Shown here: positions 22,890-33,266 of the stretch, in pieces | Layout: each line of letters starts with the position of its first letter | Position numbering within the stretch: the first letter of the stretch is position 1 | From: Anthoceros angustus | Lineage: Eukaryota > Streptophyta > Anthocerotopsida > Anthocerotales > Anthocerotaceae | Direction: 5' to 3' | Assembly (NCBI GenBank): GCA_010909165.1 | Contig: MU008161.1 | Location: 1,984,001 to 2,048,000 of the forward strand | Length of the DNA stretch: 64,000 bases | Program-made: the position numbers and the translations under genes | The notes under the pieces: model-generated | Told to the model about the DNA's origin: nothing | Seen by the model: only the letters and a program-made list of their open reading frames with translations | Databases searched by the model: none

Positions 22890-24945
22890 CCTACGAGAGA
22901 AGATAGCTCGAGGAAGAAGAGGATGTCTTGACACCAGCGGAAGACACGGAAGGAAGCTTGGGATCCTCTTCCGAACCTATGCCAAGATGCCAAAGTCGTT
23001 TGAGCCATTGCCAGCAACAGCAACTGTGGGAGCAACATCAAAGTCAGTGGGCGATGTGGAGAAACCCATGCACGGACGGAGACGATGGCACAAAAGCTTG
23101 GAGATGCCATGTTTCACCTACAAGACATGGGGTTGAGCGTGAAGGAAGTCGGGGTTTGACTCGGCGGATGTTGACAACCCTTGAAGGCGAAGCAAGTGTC
23201 CAAGATTTGCCACAGGTGGCAATGATGTCATTGCGACCTCGAGCCAAGCATCTCGTGGAAGCGGAATCAGTGGGAGTGGCTTTGGTCAACAATCGGAGAG
23301 GCACATTGAAATCAATGGATTCGCACCAAGGAGGTGTTGATTGACACCGAGCACACCGGTGATCGTTGGAAGAAGAGTGAAGGAAGCGTTGGGTCTCCAC
23401 CAAGAAAGGTTGAAGGAAACCAAGTGGAAGATCCAGACCTGGGACCACGGAGCATGTGTTGGGGTGACAAGGTACAACTGAAGGTTTCATTCAAACCAAG
23501 AATCAGACTTCACCTTTGTCGAGGTACACCGCTTGGTCAGATCACGAGACATTTGATGTCTTCTTTGGGAGCGGACGCTTTGTACAAACACAGAGTCATG
23601 GTGGATTTGTGGGCGGAGGTCTACTATCGACCAGTGGAGAAGCTGGAGCAAAACCGATGAACGGATTGCCGCATCCCTCTGCGGCATGGCAAGGATCATG
23701 AGAACCTCATTGCCAGCGTCTACCCAGTGTTTGGCGCCGTAGTGAAGGACACGCCATACGTGCTTGAACCTCTTGGCGTGTGTCTAACAACGACCGATGG
23801 AGGATTTCGGAGGAGGAGGAAGACAAGCTAGGGTTGCAACCACCCTCGGAGGAGGTTCTTCAAGTCGGGAGCTGGTGATGCGGCAATGAGCCGTGCAAAA
23901 GGCTGTGGAGGATGGTGCAAGAGGACCCGGTGCCCTATGAGGAGAACTACGTAAGTTCTTGCCTAGGGTTGAGCCTGTTTGTGACCTAAACACCCGGTCA
24001 TCACATGGCGACCTCGGGAAGACGGAAGCTTCGGATCCTCTTCCGAACCTATGCCAAGATGCCAAAGTCGCTTGAGCCATTGCCAACAGGAGCAACTGGG
24101 AGCAACATCAAAGTCCAGAGAGTGGGCGATGTGGAGAAACCCATGCAGATTGCTGACGGAGACGATGGCACAAAAGCTTCTGGAGATGCCATGTTTCAGC
24201 CTACAAGACATGGGGTTGAGCGTGAAGGAAGTCAGGGGTTTGACTCGGCGGATGTTGACAACCCTTGAAGACGAAGCAAGTGTCCAAGATTTGCCACAAC
24301 AGTGCAATGATGTCATTGCGACCTCGAGCCAAGCATCTCGTGGAGAAGCGGAACGCAATGGTGGAGTGGCTTTGGTCAACAATCGGGAGAGGCACATTGA
24401 AATCAATGGATTCGCACCAAGGAGGGTGTTGATTGACACCGAGCAGCCCGGTGATCGTTGGAAGAAGAGTGAAGGAAGCGTTGGGTCTCCACCAAGAAAG
24501 GTTGAAGGAAACCAAGTGGAAGATCCATCAGCTGGGACCACGGAGCATGTGTTGGGGTGACAAGGTACAAGTCAAGGTTTCATTCAAACCAAGAACAGCA
24601 GACTTCACCTTTGTCGAGGTACACCGCTTGGTGATGCATACATTTGATGTCTTGCTGGAGCGGACGCTTTGTACAAACCGAGTCATGGTGGATTTGTGGA
24701 CGGAGATGCCTACTATCGACCAGCCGGAGAAGCTGGAGCAAAACCGATGAACGGATTGCCCGCATCCCTCTGCATGGCAAGGATCATGAGAACCTCATTG
24801 CCTACACCCAAAGGTTTGGCGCCAGAGTGAAGGACACGCCATACGTGCTTGAACCTCTGGCGTGTGTCTAACAACCGCAATCGACCGATGGAGGATTTCG
24901 ACGAGGAGGAGGAAGACAAGCTAGGGTTGCAACCACCCTGAGGAG
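22890..24945 (+). mobile_element. Retropepsin (aspartic protease) relic, two tandem copies
   Basis: Copies at about 22930-23830 and 24000-24945 share EMPCF, SVKEV, LTRRMLTTLEDEASVQDLP and ALVNNRERHIEINGF. The protease core follows: VLIDT at 23333 and 24426, then, one frame over, SPVIVGRRVKEALGLHQERL. This matches the DT(G/S)(A/S) active-site loop of retroviral-type proteases followed by the next strand, with a base lost exactly at the G position. Downstream VSFKPRTADFTFVEVHRL fits later strands. Together with the CCHC gag upstream on the same strand, this is a gag-pro block of an LTR retroelement framed by the 18.9 and 30.8 kb repeats. No RT of the same element was found. Confidence 0.65.
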
Positions 24946-24949
24946 GTTC

Positions 24950-26225
24950 TTCAAGTCACCGGACGGAGCTGGATCGCAGAATGAGCCGTGCAAAAGGCTG
25001 TGGAGGATGGTGCAAGAGGACCAAGGTCCTATGAGCCGAGAACTAAGTTCTTGCCTAGGGTTGAGCCTGTTTGTGACCTAAACACCTGTGTCATCACATG
25101 GCGACCTCGGGAAGACGGCATAGTGCTCGTGGAACTCTTTGGAGGCATTGACGCTTGAAGCATAAAGTGTGGCATCAGTGCTAAGATACGCATTGTGACC
25201 CGGATCCAAAAGCAAGGATCGTGTGTGCCAAGAGACTTGATGGGGAGTACCCCAACCTCCGACGGGAGTCGAAGGGTTACCGTAGGCGCCGATGGATGTT
25301 CGCATGATAGGGTTGTCCCATTTGAGTTGTCTTGGCAACCGTGGACCTTGTCATCGCAGTTGGGAGGCCAAGGACTATCCTCGCAGTAAAGGGTCAAGGT
25401 CTCAAGGATCCAAACAAGATTGTTCTATGACTCGATGAGGATCTTGCGCTTGATCCGTAAAGGGCAAGAAAGGCCTTGCGATACATGTTGGAGAATGTGC
25501 CAAGATGAGCGTGAAGAAGCAAGTCTGTGAGGATTTCTGCATGATCCGAGGACTGAGAATTTAGGGACCAGGGACCCTGACCTGGGACCAGACACACGTC
25601 TGGAAGGAGACCAAGAAACGGAGCCTCCCGCACAACGCGGCAGTGGCCGAGGACTAGGCGCGAGGCCATAATCGCGGAGGACATGGGAGGTCCTCCATTG
25701 CGCGCTTAGCTTCCACAATTTCTCCCACGCGTGCCCCTCGCCCTGCTGCGCAAGGGGAGCTCGGGGCCTCTGACCACGTGGGCTGAGGCTATGTCTGACG
25801 GAGGGAGGTGAGGCCCTCACGGCCTCGGAATTTCCCTCGAGGTAACCACGATAAGGATGTGAAGATTGTGAGCCTAGGCAGCGTACCGGCTCGGGCTCTC
25901 TGATGTCGATGCAAGCATCTTGAGTGCGGTCATGAAGCGGATCGAGTGCGTGATTCTGACCTGTTCCACAGTCATGTTATGGCCGCTCTGATGGTGACAC
26001 GGGTTTTGCTTCATCTCTGCTCCTACTCCCACTCGCTCTAAAGCTATCTAATTGCTTTGTGTCTTGGCAGGATCATCTTGAGGATTGAGGAGGATCTTGT
26101 TCCTCCCGAAGATTACATGTGCTGAGGACTCCGATGCTCGAAGGCCTCCAGTCCCTCCGACTCGGAGAATCCAAAGGAAGAGTCCTCCGAGGGAGCGGAC
26201 TGGGATTAGGTAGCAGGGCATGTAG
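24950..26225. other. Degraded element sequence, no gene recognised
   Basis: Continues in the style of the gag-pro block (GC-rich, broken frames). One plus-strand stretch near 25450-25500 (RKALRYMLENV) could be more retroelement coding. A small tandem (GGGACCAGGGACC) lies near 25563. Nothing else can be supported. Confidence 0.35.
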
Positions 26226-26226
26226 G

Positions 26227-26458
26227 CTAGTTGGGGTTAGATAGGAAAGTTCCGGACTCTCCTAACCCCGGACCTCGAACATGCTCGTGCGGCTCTTTTG
26301 AAAGAGCTTTTAATATATCTGCGGGGTTTTCTTGTGTAGGCACATACTCCAGTTGCTTGACTAACCTTGCTTGCGTTTGGGATCTTTGTGTTTGAGCTCG
26401 AAGTGAGATCAAGATTACGGAAGTGAGATGAGGAGTCAAAGTGTGAGCTCCTCTTCAC
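26227..26458 (-). mobile_element. Ty1/copia RNase H C-terminal fragment
   Basis: The minus strand encodes LEYVPTQENPADILKALSKE, the standard end of copia RNase H (family form: YVPTxENxADIxTKxL), with one lost Thr codon. The preceding part is frameshifted. It lies opposite in strand to the surrounding gag-pro block, so it is a separate insertion or a rearrangement. Confidence 0.8.
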
Positions 26459-27120
26459 TCAAGGTCACCGGAGGATCCTTCAACCTTAGCTAAGGATCTA
26501 AATACTCCTATGTGTTTTCGTGGAATCACCTCAATCGCCATTACACTAATGACATTTCGTCACGCATGGTCCTTCAACCTCTTCCGGATCTGCATTTCAA
26601 CATTTCAACATGCCTCTACATTTCGGATGTTACGACTAACCATGCTTCGTGAAATCCCTCGTAGATTGGTTTTCAGCACTGCATACTATGTAGATTATCG
26701 CCGTGAAGTGGCCTATCGAAACTCTATACCTATTGTCTATTAGAAATTAGCTCGTGAGGCGCCTTCTTGGCGCTGGATTGGCCATTTCATTAGGCGACTT
26801 TGTCTTGCTAATATGCAAGAACTGCATATCATTGTATTACAAATCTTTATATGTAGCACCTTGATCGAGGTTGTCCTAGTGTATCTCCATTGGAATTGCG
26901 GTGCAATCCAAAAGGAAGTACACTAGGATTCCTACCTAGATTCGCAGTTGCTATAAAATTTTCAATATACTCCACGGCCTAGGTTGAACTCACTACTCCG
27001 GCCATGGAGTAGCGAGATTGTATACATGTCGACCAGGCCCTTGATGAGTCGGCCAATTTTACCCCTGCATCTACCTAACATGCATATATAGCCCTACATG
27101 CAATATCTAAACGAATTCCC
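26459..27120. other. AT-rich non-coding DNA
   Basis: No gene family recognised. It contains a small inverted repeat (GCGCCTTCTTGGCGC, about 26759-26773). An open frame at 26510-26743 has no resemblance I can name. Confidence 0.35.
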
Positions 27121-27147
27121 ATGGTTCAAGGAAGTTGCCTTCCTCGG

Positions 27148-27440
27148 CCCTCGAAATAGGTTTCTATCTACATACTATTTTCCCAAGGACCAAGGAACAT
27201 CCTTCCGAAACCGCGAAGACCAAGGACTCGAAATAGGTTTCTATCTACATACCATTTTCCCAAGGACCAAGGAACATCCTTCCGAACCCCGAAGACCAAG
27301 GACTCGAAATAGGCTTCTATCTACTTGCTACTTTCCCAAGGACCAAGGAACATCATTCCGAAACCCTGAAGACCAAGGACTTGAGTCTGTTCCTTCCGAA
27401 ACCCCAAAGACCAAGGACTTGAGTCCTACCTATTTGAATA
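27148..27440 (+). repeat. ~80 bp tandem repeat (CCCAAGGACCAAGGAACATC)
   Basis: Three to four units of the form TCGAAATAGGTTTCTATCTA, then CCCAAGGACCAAGGAACATC, then CCGAAGACCAAGGAC. The last units are shortened. A frame happens to stay open through the array, but this follows from the repeat and is not taken as a gene. Confidence 0.8.
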
Positions 27441-27920
27441 GATAGGACTACGGACTCGTGTAGCGGACTTGAGCGGCCACCGCTGTGACCACACCAAGTG
27501 GCGTCCTCCCATCACCACTTCCTAGGACTCCCTCTTGTGCGTGGGAAACTAGGCGAGGTAAGAGGAGCTCTGCTCACGACATTGATTGGTGAGTCCGGTG
27601 AGGTCCTCGGGTTAAACAACATGTTCAAGCCACTTGTTGGATGAGAAGCTTGTTTCTTTGAATATGCGTGGGTCATTGTGCTTCTCCTTCCAAGTCGAGC
27701 TCTCGAAGCAGCTGAGCACAGGAGGTGTCTTGGATTGGATATGGGAGTCGTGACACCGTAACCATCGGCGTTATGTGAGTAGGGAAAGCTTCGAGGCCGT
27801 TGGAGCTCTCGTAAAATCTAGCGTAGATAGACTATTCTATTCCTCATCCATCTTATATGTCGGCTAAAACTTTGTGCGAGATAAGAAGGACATGGTTGTG
27901 GGATGACGCGTTCATGATCT
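27441..27920. other. No gene seen
   Basis: Non-coding stretch between the tandem repeat and the PPR relic. No repeat or family match recognised. Confidence 0.3.
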
Positions 27921-28019
27921 CACATCAAACTTGAGTGCAGTCAATCACATACTTGGGGAACCATATCTTGCGGATGTATGTATCGGAGGTAGGCTACAGG
28001 AGGGTGGGCAAACCAAATC

Positions 28020-28830
28020 CCTTCATGTGGTTTTCAATAATCTCCGCATGCTACACATGGGGAGCCTAATGAGGCGATACAACTTTACTATGTATGTGCT
28101 CGGTGTGATGCCCACATCTTGTAGCAGCCCTTCAAGCTTGTGCATTTCTTTGTGGACACGGAATCTAGCGAGAAAAGTGCGGCATATATGTTGCAGTGAC
28201 ATTCCACCGAACTTGTTATTGCCAATGGTGGACATGTCATAGCGTGGCTGGAAGACAAACACGGTTTTCGATAGGTTAGGCGAGAAAGGATGTCGTGACA
28301 TGGGCCACGATAGTTGGGTATGCAAATCATGGGCTTGGCCAAGAGGCGCTTGTTGGACAAATGGAGAAGGAGGGCACGATTGTGGGCAACCATGTTACCT
28401 TTGCTTGCCTTCCGAGGCTGTGCAACGCAAGTGCCTTAAGGCGGGGCAGCACTCCGCATTGTGGAGAGAGACTAGATAACACACTTGTGGGCACTTGCGG
28501 TGGACATGTAGGCAAAGTGTGGCGAGTAGAAGATGCGCATCAAGTTTTTCAATGCTTGAGCCCAAAGGATGTGGTGACTTGGAATGCCACGATTCTTTGG
28601 GTATGGACGAGAAGGGCTTGGTCAAGAGGCGCTATTTTTGTATGGACGAATGCAGGAGGCTGCTTGTGGCGATGAGGTTACTTTTGCTTGCCTTTTGAAG
28701 GCATGTGCAAGCATTGGTGCCTTCTGAAGGCGGTAGGCACTCACGCTTGTGCAAAGAGGACATTTGGATAACGACTTGTGGGCTTCGGTGGACTGTATGC
28801 CAAGATGCATGCCTCGTTTTTGACAGCTAG
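28020..28830 (+). pseudogene. PLS-class PPR pseudogene
   Basis: Plus strand, broken by frameshifts. Recognisable motifs in order: GVMPTS then SLCISLWTRNLA (P/L-type repeat), DIPPNL then MVDMS (family form: ANGLVDMY), NTVFDRLGEK, VTWATIVGYANHGLGQEAL, GNHVTFACLPRLCNASALRR, VEDAHQVFQCLSPKDVVTWN and, after another shift, EVTFACLLKACASIGAL. This KDVVTWxAMI-GYxxxG-xxAL-F-xM and VTFxxLLxACxxxxAL pattern is that of PLS-type plant PPR proteins used in organelle RNA editing. No start, E or DYW domain was found. Confidence 0.8.
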
Positions 28831-28839
28831 AAAATTCTT

Positions 28840-29940
28840 ACACCGACATTTTACAATGGCTGGCACTATTTATAAATCGATAAATTTGTATAACATTTTA
28901 CAATGTATTTGCAATGAACATGCACATCGGCAATTTCACTAATATATAGCCTCATAAATGACATAAATCGGAAAAGGTCTCTTCCACATATTTACAACGG
29001 CATTTCGACAAGCATGCCACATCAACAATCTTACTAATATATAACCTCATAAATTACATAAATAAGGAAAAGGCATGCCACATGCAATCTTACTAATATA
29101 TAACCTCATAAATTACATAAATAAGGAAAAGGGCCACATCCTCTTACTAATATATAACCTCATAAATTACATAAATAAGGAAAAGGTCTCTTCCAAAATT
29201 TTACAACATTTTACAACATGCCACATCAGCAAATAATATATTTATTCATGGATATTGGCTGGCTTGTGCATTTTACAACCATAGTTCTGACGCATGTGCC
29301 ACGTCGGTAAATATACAATAAAATGAATAATCCAATAATATAACATAAATTGGAGAAACCATTTTACAATGATATTTGCAATGAGCTTGCCATGTCAGCA
29401 AATAATAAATTTATTTATAGATATTTATATAAAATGGTTTTCATGCGTTTTACAACCATAGCTACAATGCATGTGACACGTCAGAAATACAAAAAAAAAG
29501 ATAATCCCATAACTAACATAAATCCAGAGAAACATATTTACAACATCATTTGCAACGAACTTGCCACATCAGCAAATAATAAATCTATTCATAGATATTC
29601 CAATAAATGGTATTATTCCAAAAATCAAGTCTTGCACAATTTACAACCACATCTACAACAAACATGGTTTACAACGTCTTTTACAAGTACCGTTTTACAA
29701 CATCCTTTATGCCACGTCATTATAAATTCAACAAAATGTAGTTTTATTAACAAATAACCCCCATAGTTTTCTAAATCAAAAGAGTTTATGCACAATTAAC
29801 AACGTCATGTACAACGAGCAAGCCATGTCAACAAACCCCGTTGTAAAATTTGTGTCAACATGCCATGTCAACAAATCCCGTTGTAAAATTGTCAACATGC
29901 CATGTCAACAAACCCAAAAATCCATGCCACATCATATTAG
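28840..29940. repeat. AT-rich array with TTTACAAC and TGCCACATCA motifs
   Basis: The stretch repeats, at irregular spacing, TTTTACAAC (or GTTGTAAAA) and ATGCCACATCA/GCCATGTCAACAAA. Blocks such as CTTACTAATATATAACCTCA then TAAATTACATAAATAAGG occur three times between 29023 and 29184. A longer diverged unit (TGCCATGTCAGCAAATAATA, then TTATTTATAGATATTT) recurs at 29215, 29390 and 29560. No coding potential seen. Related TGCCACATCA motifs occur at 13885 and 16035. Confidence 0.65.
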
Positions 29941-30651
29941 TTAGGAACCCTTGTTGTAAATGTTCAAAAACTTACAAGGCTTTGAGTCAGTAAGAGTGTT
30001 GTAGTTTCCTCTAACTAAACTTAGACCCATTTGTAAAGGTAGCCCCTCCTTGTAGTGGAAGGAACTGTCGATTGCTTGGGCAAGCATTTGACATGAACAT
30101 GATGACCGTTGTTTAGCGCTGAGTCGCACCAACTCAAACCGAAGAAGGCGAGGTTGAAGCAGGGTTCGGTGGGTGAAGGATATTCCGACTCGCATCTCAA
30201 CAAGAGAAGGCGAGTTTGGAGGCAAGGAGAGTAAGCGCGAGAGCAAGCGTGCTGCATTTGAGCCACGCCTACATGAGTGGTTAGCGCCGAGTTGAAGAGC
30301 AACTAGCCACTAAAGGAGTTGGGAGACATCGCGACATGTGTTTGCTTTCACGCTATGGAGATGGGGAAGTACACCAAAGGAAGTTCCACATAGATCTAAT
30401 CAAGGATGAACAAGTGTTCCGCAGGAGGCACAGCTCGAAGGGCAAGAAGAAAATGACGAGCAACCTGGGGGAGAGTAGTCCATCATAAAGCGCATGAGGA
30501 TGTCAAGACAAGCCTCCACTCATGGACAAGGTTCATAACCTCGACGACATTCCAAGGAGATTGGTTTTGTGCACAATGCGCTACGTGAGGTGCGTGACGT
30601 GTGTAGTCTACTAATGATAATGTTTTGACTTAGAGTCTCACATTATCGGGG
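29941..30651. other. Unassigned stretch
   Basis: No gene family recognised; a minus-strand frame at 30246-29941 lacks any motif I know. Confidence 0.3.
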
Positions 30652-31396
30652 ATTGGTTGCACCTATATATCTAGATGCGACATTAGATTTGTTTGCTTGG
30701 TTGTTGATCGAGGAAGTTACAAGTTTACCTGCTATCATGCCGGTGATACTAATCTCTTGCTTATATGAATTCAAGTGCTTACCTGCATGTATGTGTGATA
30801 CTAATCTGCACTTGGGTTTAGTGTTTGATTAGCATTAATTAATCTAATTACTTATCTTTAAGTAAGTAATTAATGTTAATTAATCTAATGTGCTTATGTT
30901 AATTAAGCATTGATTAGTGTTAATTAAACATGGTTAGCAATAGCTAAGTGGATAAGCTCAAGTAATATGTTTTGGCATATTCCTTGCATATTATAGTGTA
31001 TTCTTAGGATACATAGCTAAGTGGATAAGCTCAAGTAATATGCTTTGGCATATTCAGCACATATTATAGTGTATTCTTAGGATATTTACGGCATATGCTG
31101 ATGCCAATAGATATCTTAGGAATATGGATGCTGTGTGGTCTAGTATAGACCCTTGGTGAATGATCGGATGTGACATAGCTCTGTCTCATGCAAGGGTGTT
31201 GTGAGGAGGCCAGCTGACTCAGAGAGCGTGTGAGGAATTTCGCGTTGTTCTCGTGGGGAGAGTGTGTTTGTGCCACGATGTGCGAGCTACTCCCTCCTGT
31301 TGTTTATTGGTTGCACCTATATATCTAGATGCGCATTAGATTTGTTTGCTTGGTTGTTGATCGAGGAAGTGCTTATATGAATTCAAGTGCTTACCT
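30652..31396 (+). repeat. LTR-like repeat, right copy, flanked by a direct repeat
   Basis: 30794-31304 repeats 18934-19498 in the same orientation. On its left 30652-30716 (ATTGGTTGCACCTATATATC to ATCGAGGAAG) and 30758-30784 (TGCTTATATGAATTCAAGTG) are present; on its right the same two pieces occur fused at 31306-31369 and 31370-31396. The 41 bases between the left pieces include CATGCCGGTGATACTAATCT, a second partial LTR start. The right-hand contiguous form looks ancestral. Confidence 0.65.
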
Positions 31397-33266
31397 CGTG
31401 CGACAGGTCGGAGGCTCATCCAACCCTCCCACACAAAGCATGAGCATTCCTTCCAGCAACCACATCCTTCTCTAACATGCAGCTCTTGAGCATCCAATAC
31501 AACCTCGCCATTGCAGCCCATCGCAAAAGCTTGCTCGCAAGAGCCAGCACCCCTAGACCCAATACTAACCCTCGGTCCTTGAGGAGTTACACAGGAGGGA
31601 GAATCTGGAATAGGTAGGTCTGAGTTATTCCCAAGGACCTGGAGGATGGGCTCTATGAACAATTTCAATTATCGAAGTCAAAACTCATTGTCGAAACCAA
31701 CACTCCCCATGTGCCTATTGAATCCTCAACTCCATGTTGCAAGCCTCGAGCTCCATGTCGCAAGCATCTCAAGGCTTGCAACATGGAGTTGATGATTATT
31801 GGGACTTGTAGGAGGCAACAGAGCAACCATTATAGACGCTAGGGGGGCTACTTTGCATAATGGTATGATCAAAACACTAGCATTGAACAATGTAAACATA
31901 TGCTCAACATCACTAAGTACTCACTTACTTCATCTGACATGAACCAAAAATTAAAAAGGGACAATTAGAAGCAAACTAGTGAACAGGAAAGGAGAAATGA
32001 GAAGGATAAATGAGAAGATCCTATTAAAACTTTTAGTTTGTTGCAAGAGCAGTGTCTTGCTAGAAAGATACACTTGGTTGAAAGCATTACAGGTTGGTTA
32101 CTTTTGATGGGCCCTTGGGTTTCGAAATTTGAGAGTGAATGTTTCTCATTAAGCTCTACGTGCCTATATGTCTACATAGGTATCCAAGATTATTTTTTTC
32201 TTTTTCTAATGAATGTAATCTTGCACAAAAGAGCTATTCGAGGGAGTTCAAAGCATCATATTTACGGTATTTTGAATTAATTCATGAAGAACTATTAGAG
32301 GGAGTTCAACGCATCATAGTAACGAAGATTCGGTATTTTGAATTAATTCATATATATTTTATGATACAAAGAATATTTTTAAGTTTTTTATGCGTGCATT
32401 CTTGTGCCATAATTAGCAAATCAGGAACTCCCATCTCGCTCATCATTCCTATTTAAAATTGGATTTCCAGGCTCTTCTTATAGCACCAAGGGCATCACTC
32501 CCTCTAGGCACCCCATCTAAATACGGATCGAAGCACAAGATGCTTAACAACCACATTGTTATAAATGCGTAGATGTACACATATGTACTTGTTTCCCACG
32601 GTCGCCATGTGTTGCTTGTCCCGCTTTGCCTTGATTGCACCCTGAGGGGTATAGGAGGCTCTTTCCCACACTTGCATTATTGGTACTCTATTGGCATTGC
32701 TGGCTCTGCATAGGGTGCTGGAAGCTCTTTCCCACACTTGCATTATTGGTGTTCTGTTAGCATTGCTGTAAATGCAGCCCGGGTTTCCCTTTTTTCTGAA
32801 TTCAATATAATGCAACTCGCCTTGCACTTCACACAATGGCTCATCGAGCAAAATTGCCCAAGATATTGTGCTTGCTGCCTACTGTATGCATCAGAACGAA
32901 TACTGGAAACGGTAATATGTTGTCATTATGTAGTCATTGTGCTGAATGTAAGAAAACACAAAACATAGGTACATATGTGTTAAAATGTAGATACATATTT
33001 GTTGATATGGGAAACGAGTTGAAGCGAAAAGGTACAATGAGAGTCATAATGGGCCGCGAGTTACGGAACGGGGCACGGCTGTGAGCTGGTGGAGGCAGTC
33101 CGTTGGAGGCAACGGCAATGGACGGGTTTGAAACGGGAGAGGGAGACGGTGCGAGGGTGACAGAACCCTCTCCCCGCCAAAGGTGCGTCTTGAAGTGGGC
33201 AGCTGTGGCCATGGCGCCTGGCGTGAGGCAGCGAGCGTGATCGACGCCAGCATCGCGCCCGAGAGG
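31397..33266. other. Intergenic region upstream of the TPR-DnaJ gene
   Basis: Contains the dispersed repeat copy at 31983-32117 and two near-identical ~60 bp blocks at 32656-32700 and 32719-32765 (CTCTTTCCCACACTTGCATT followed by ATTGGT). The last few hundred bases should include promoter and 5' UTR of the downstream gene. No gene supported. Confidence 0.4.

Noticed and set aside
27148-27445. 115-codon frame over the ~80 bp tandem repeat
   Set aside because: Open only because the repeat unit lacks stops; no start context or family.
28023-28325. Minus-strand frame resembling a PPR E/DYW segment (HKEMHKLEGLLQDVGI)
   Set aside because: The plus strand of the same bases reads as consecutive PLS-PPR motifs leading into KDVVTW, so the minus match is taken as chance.
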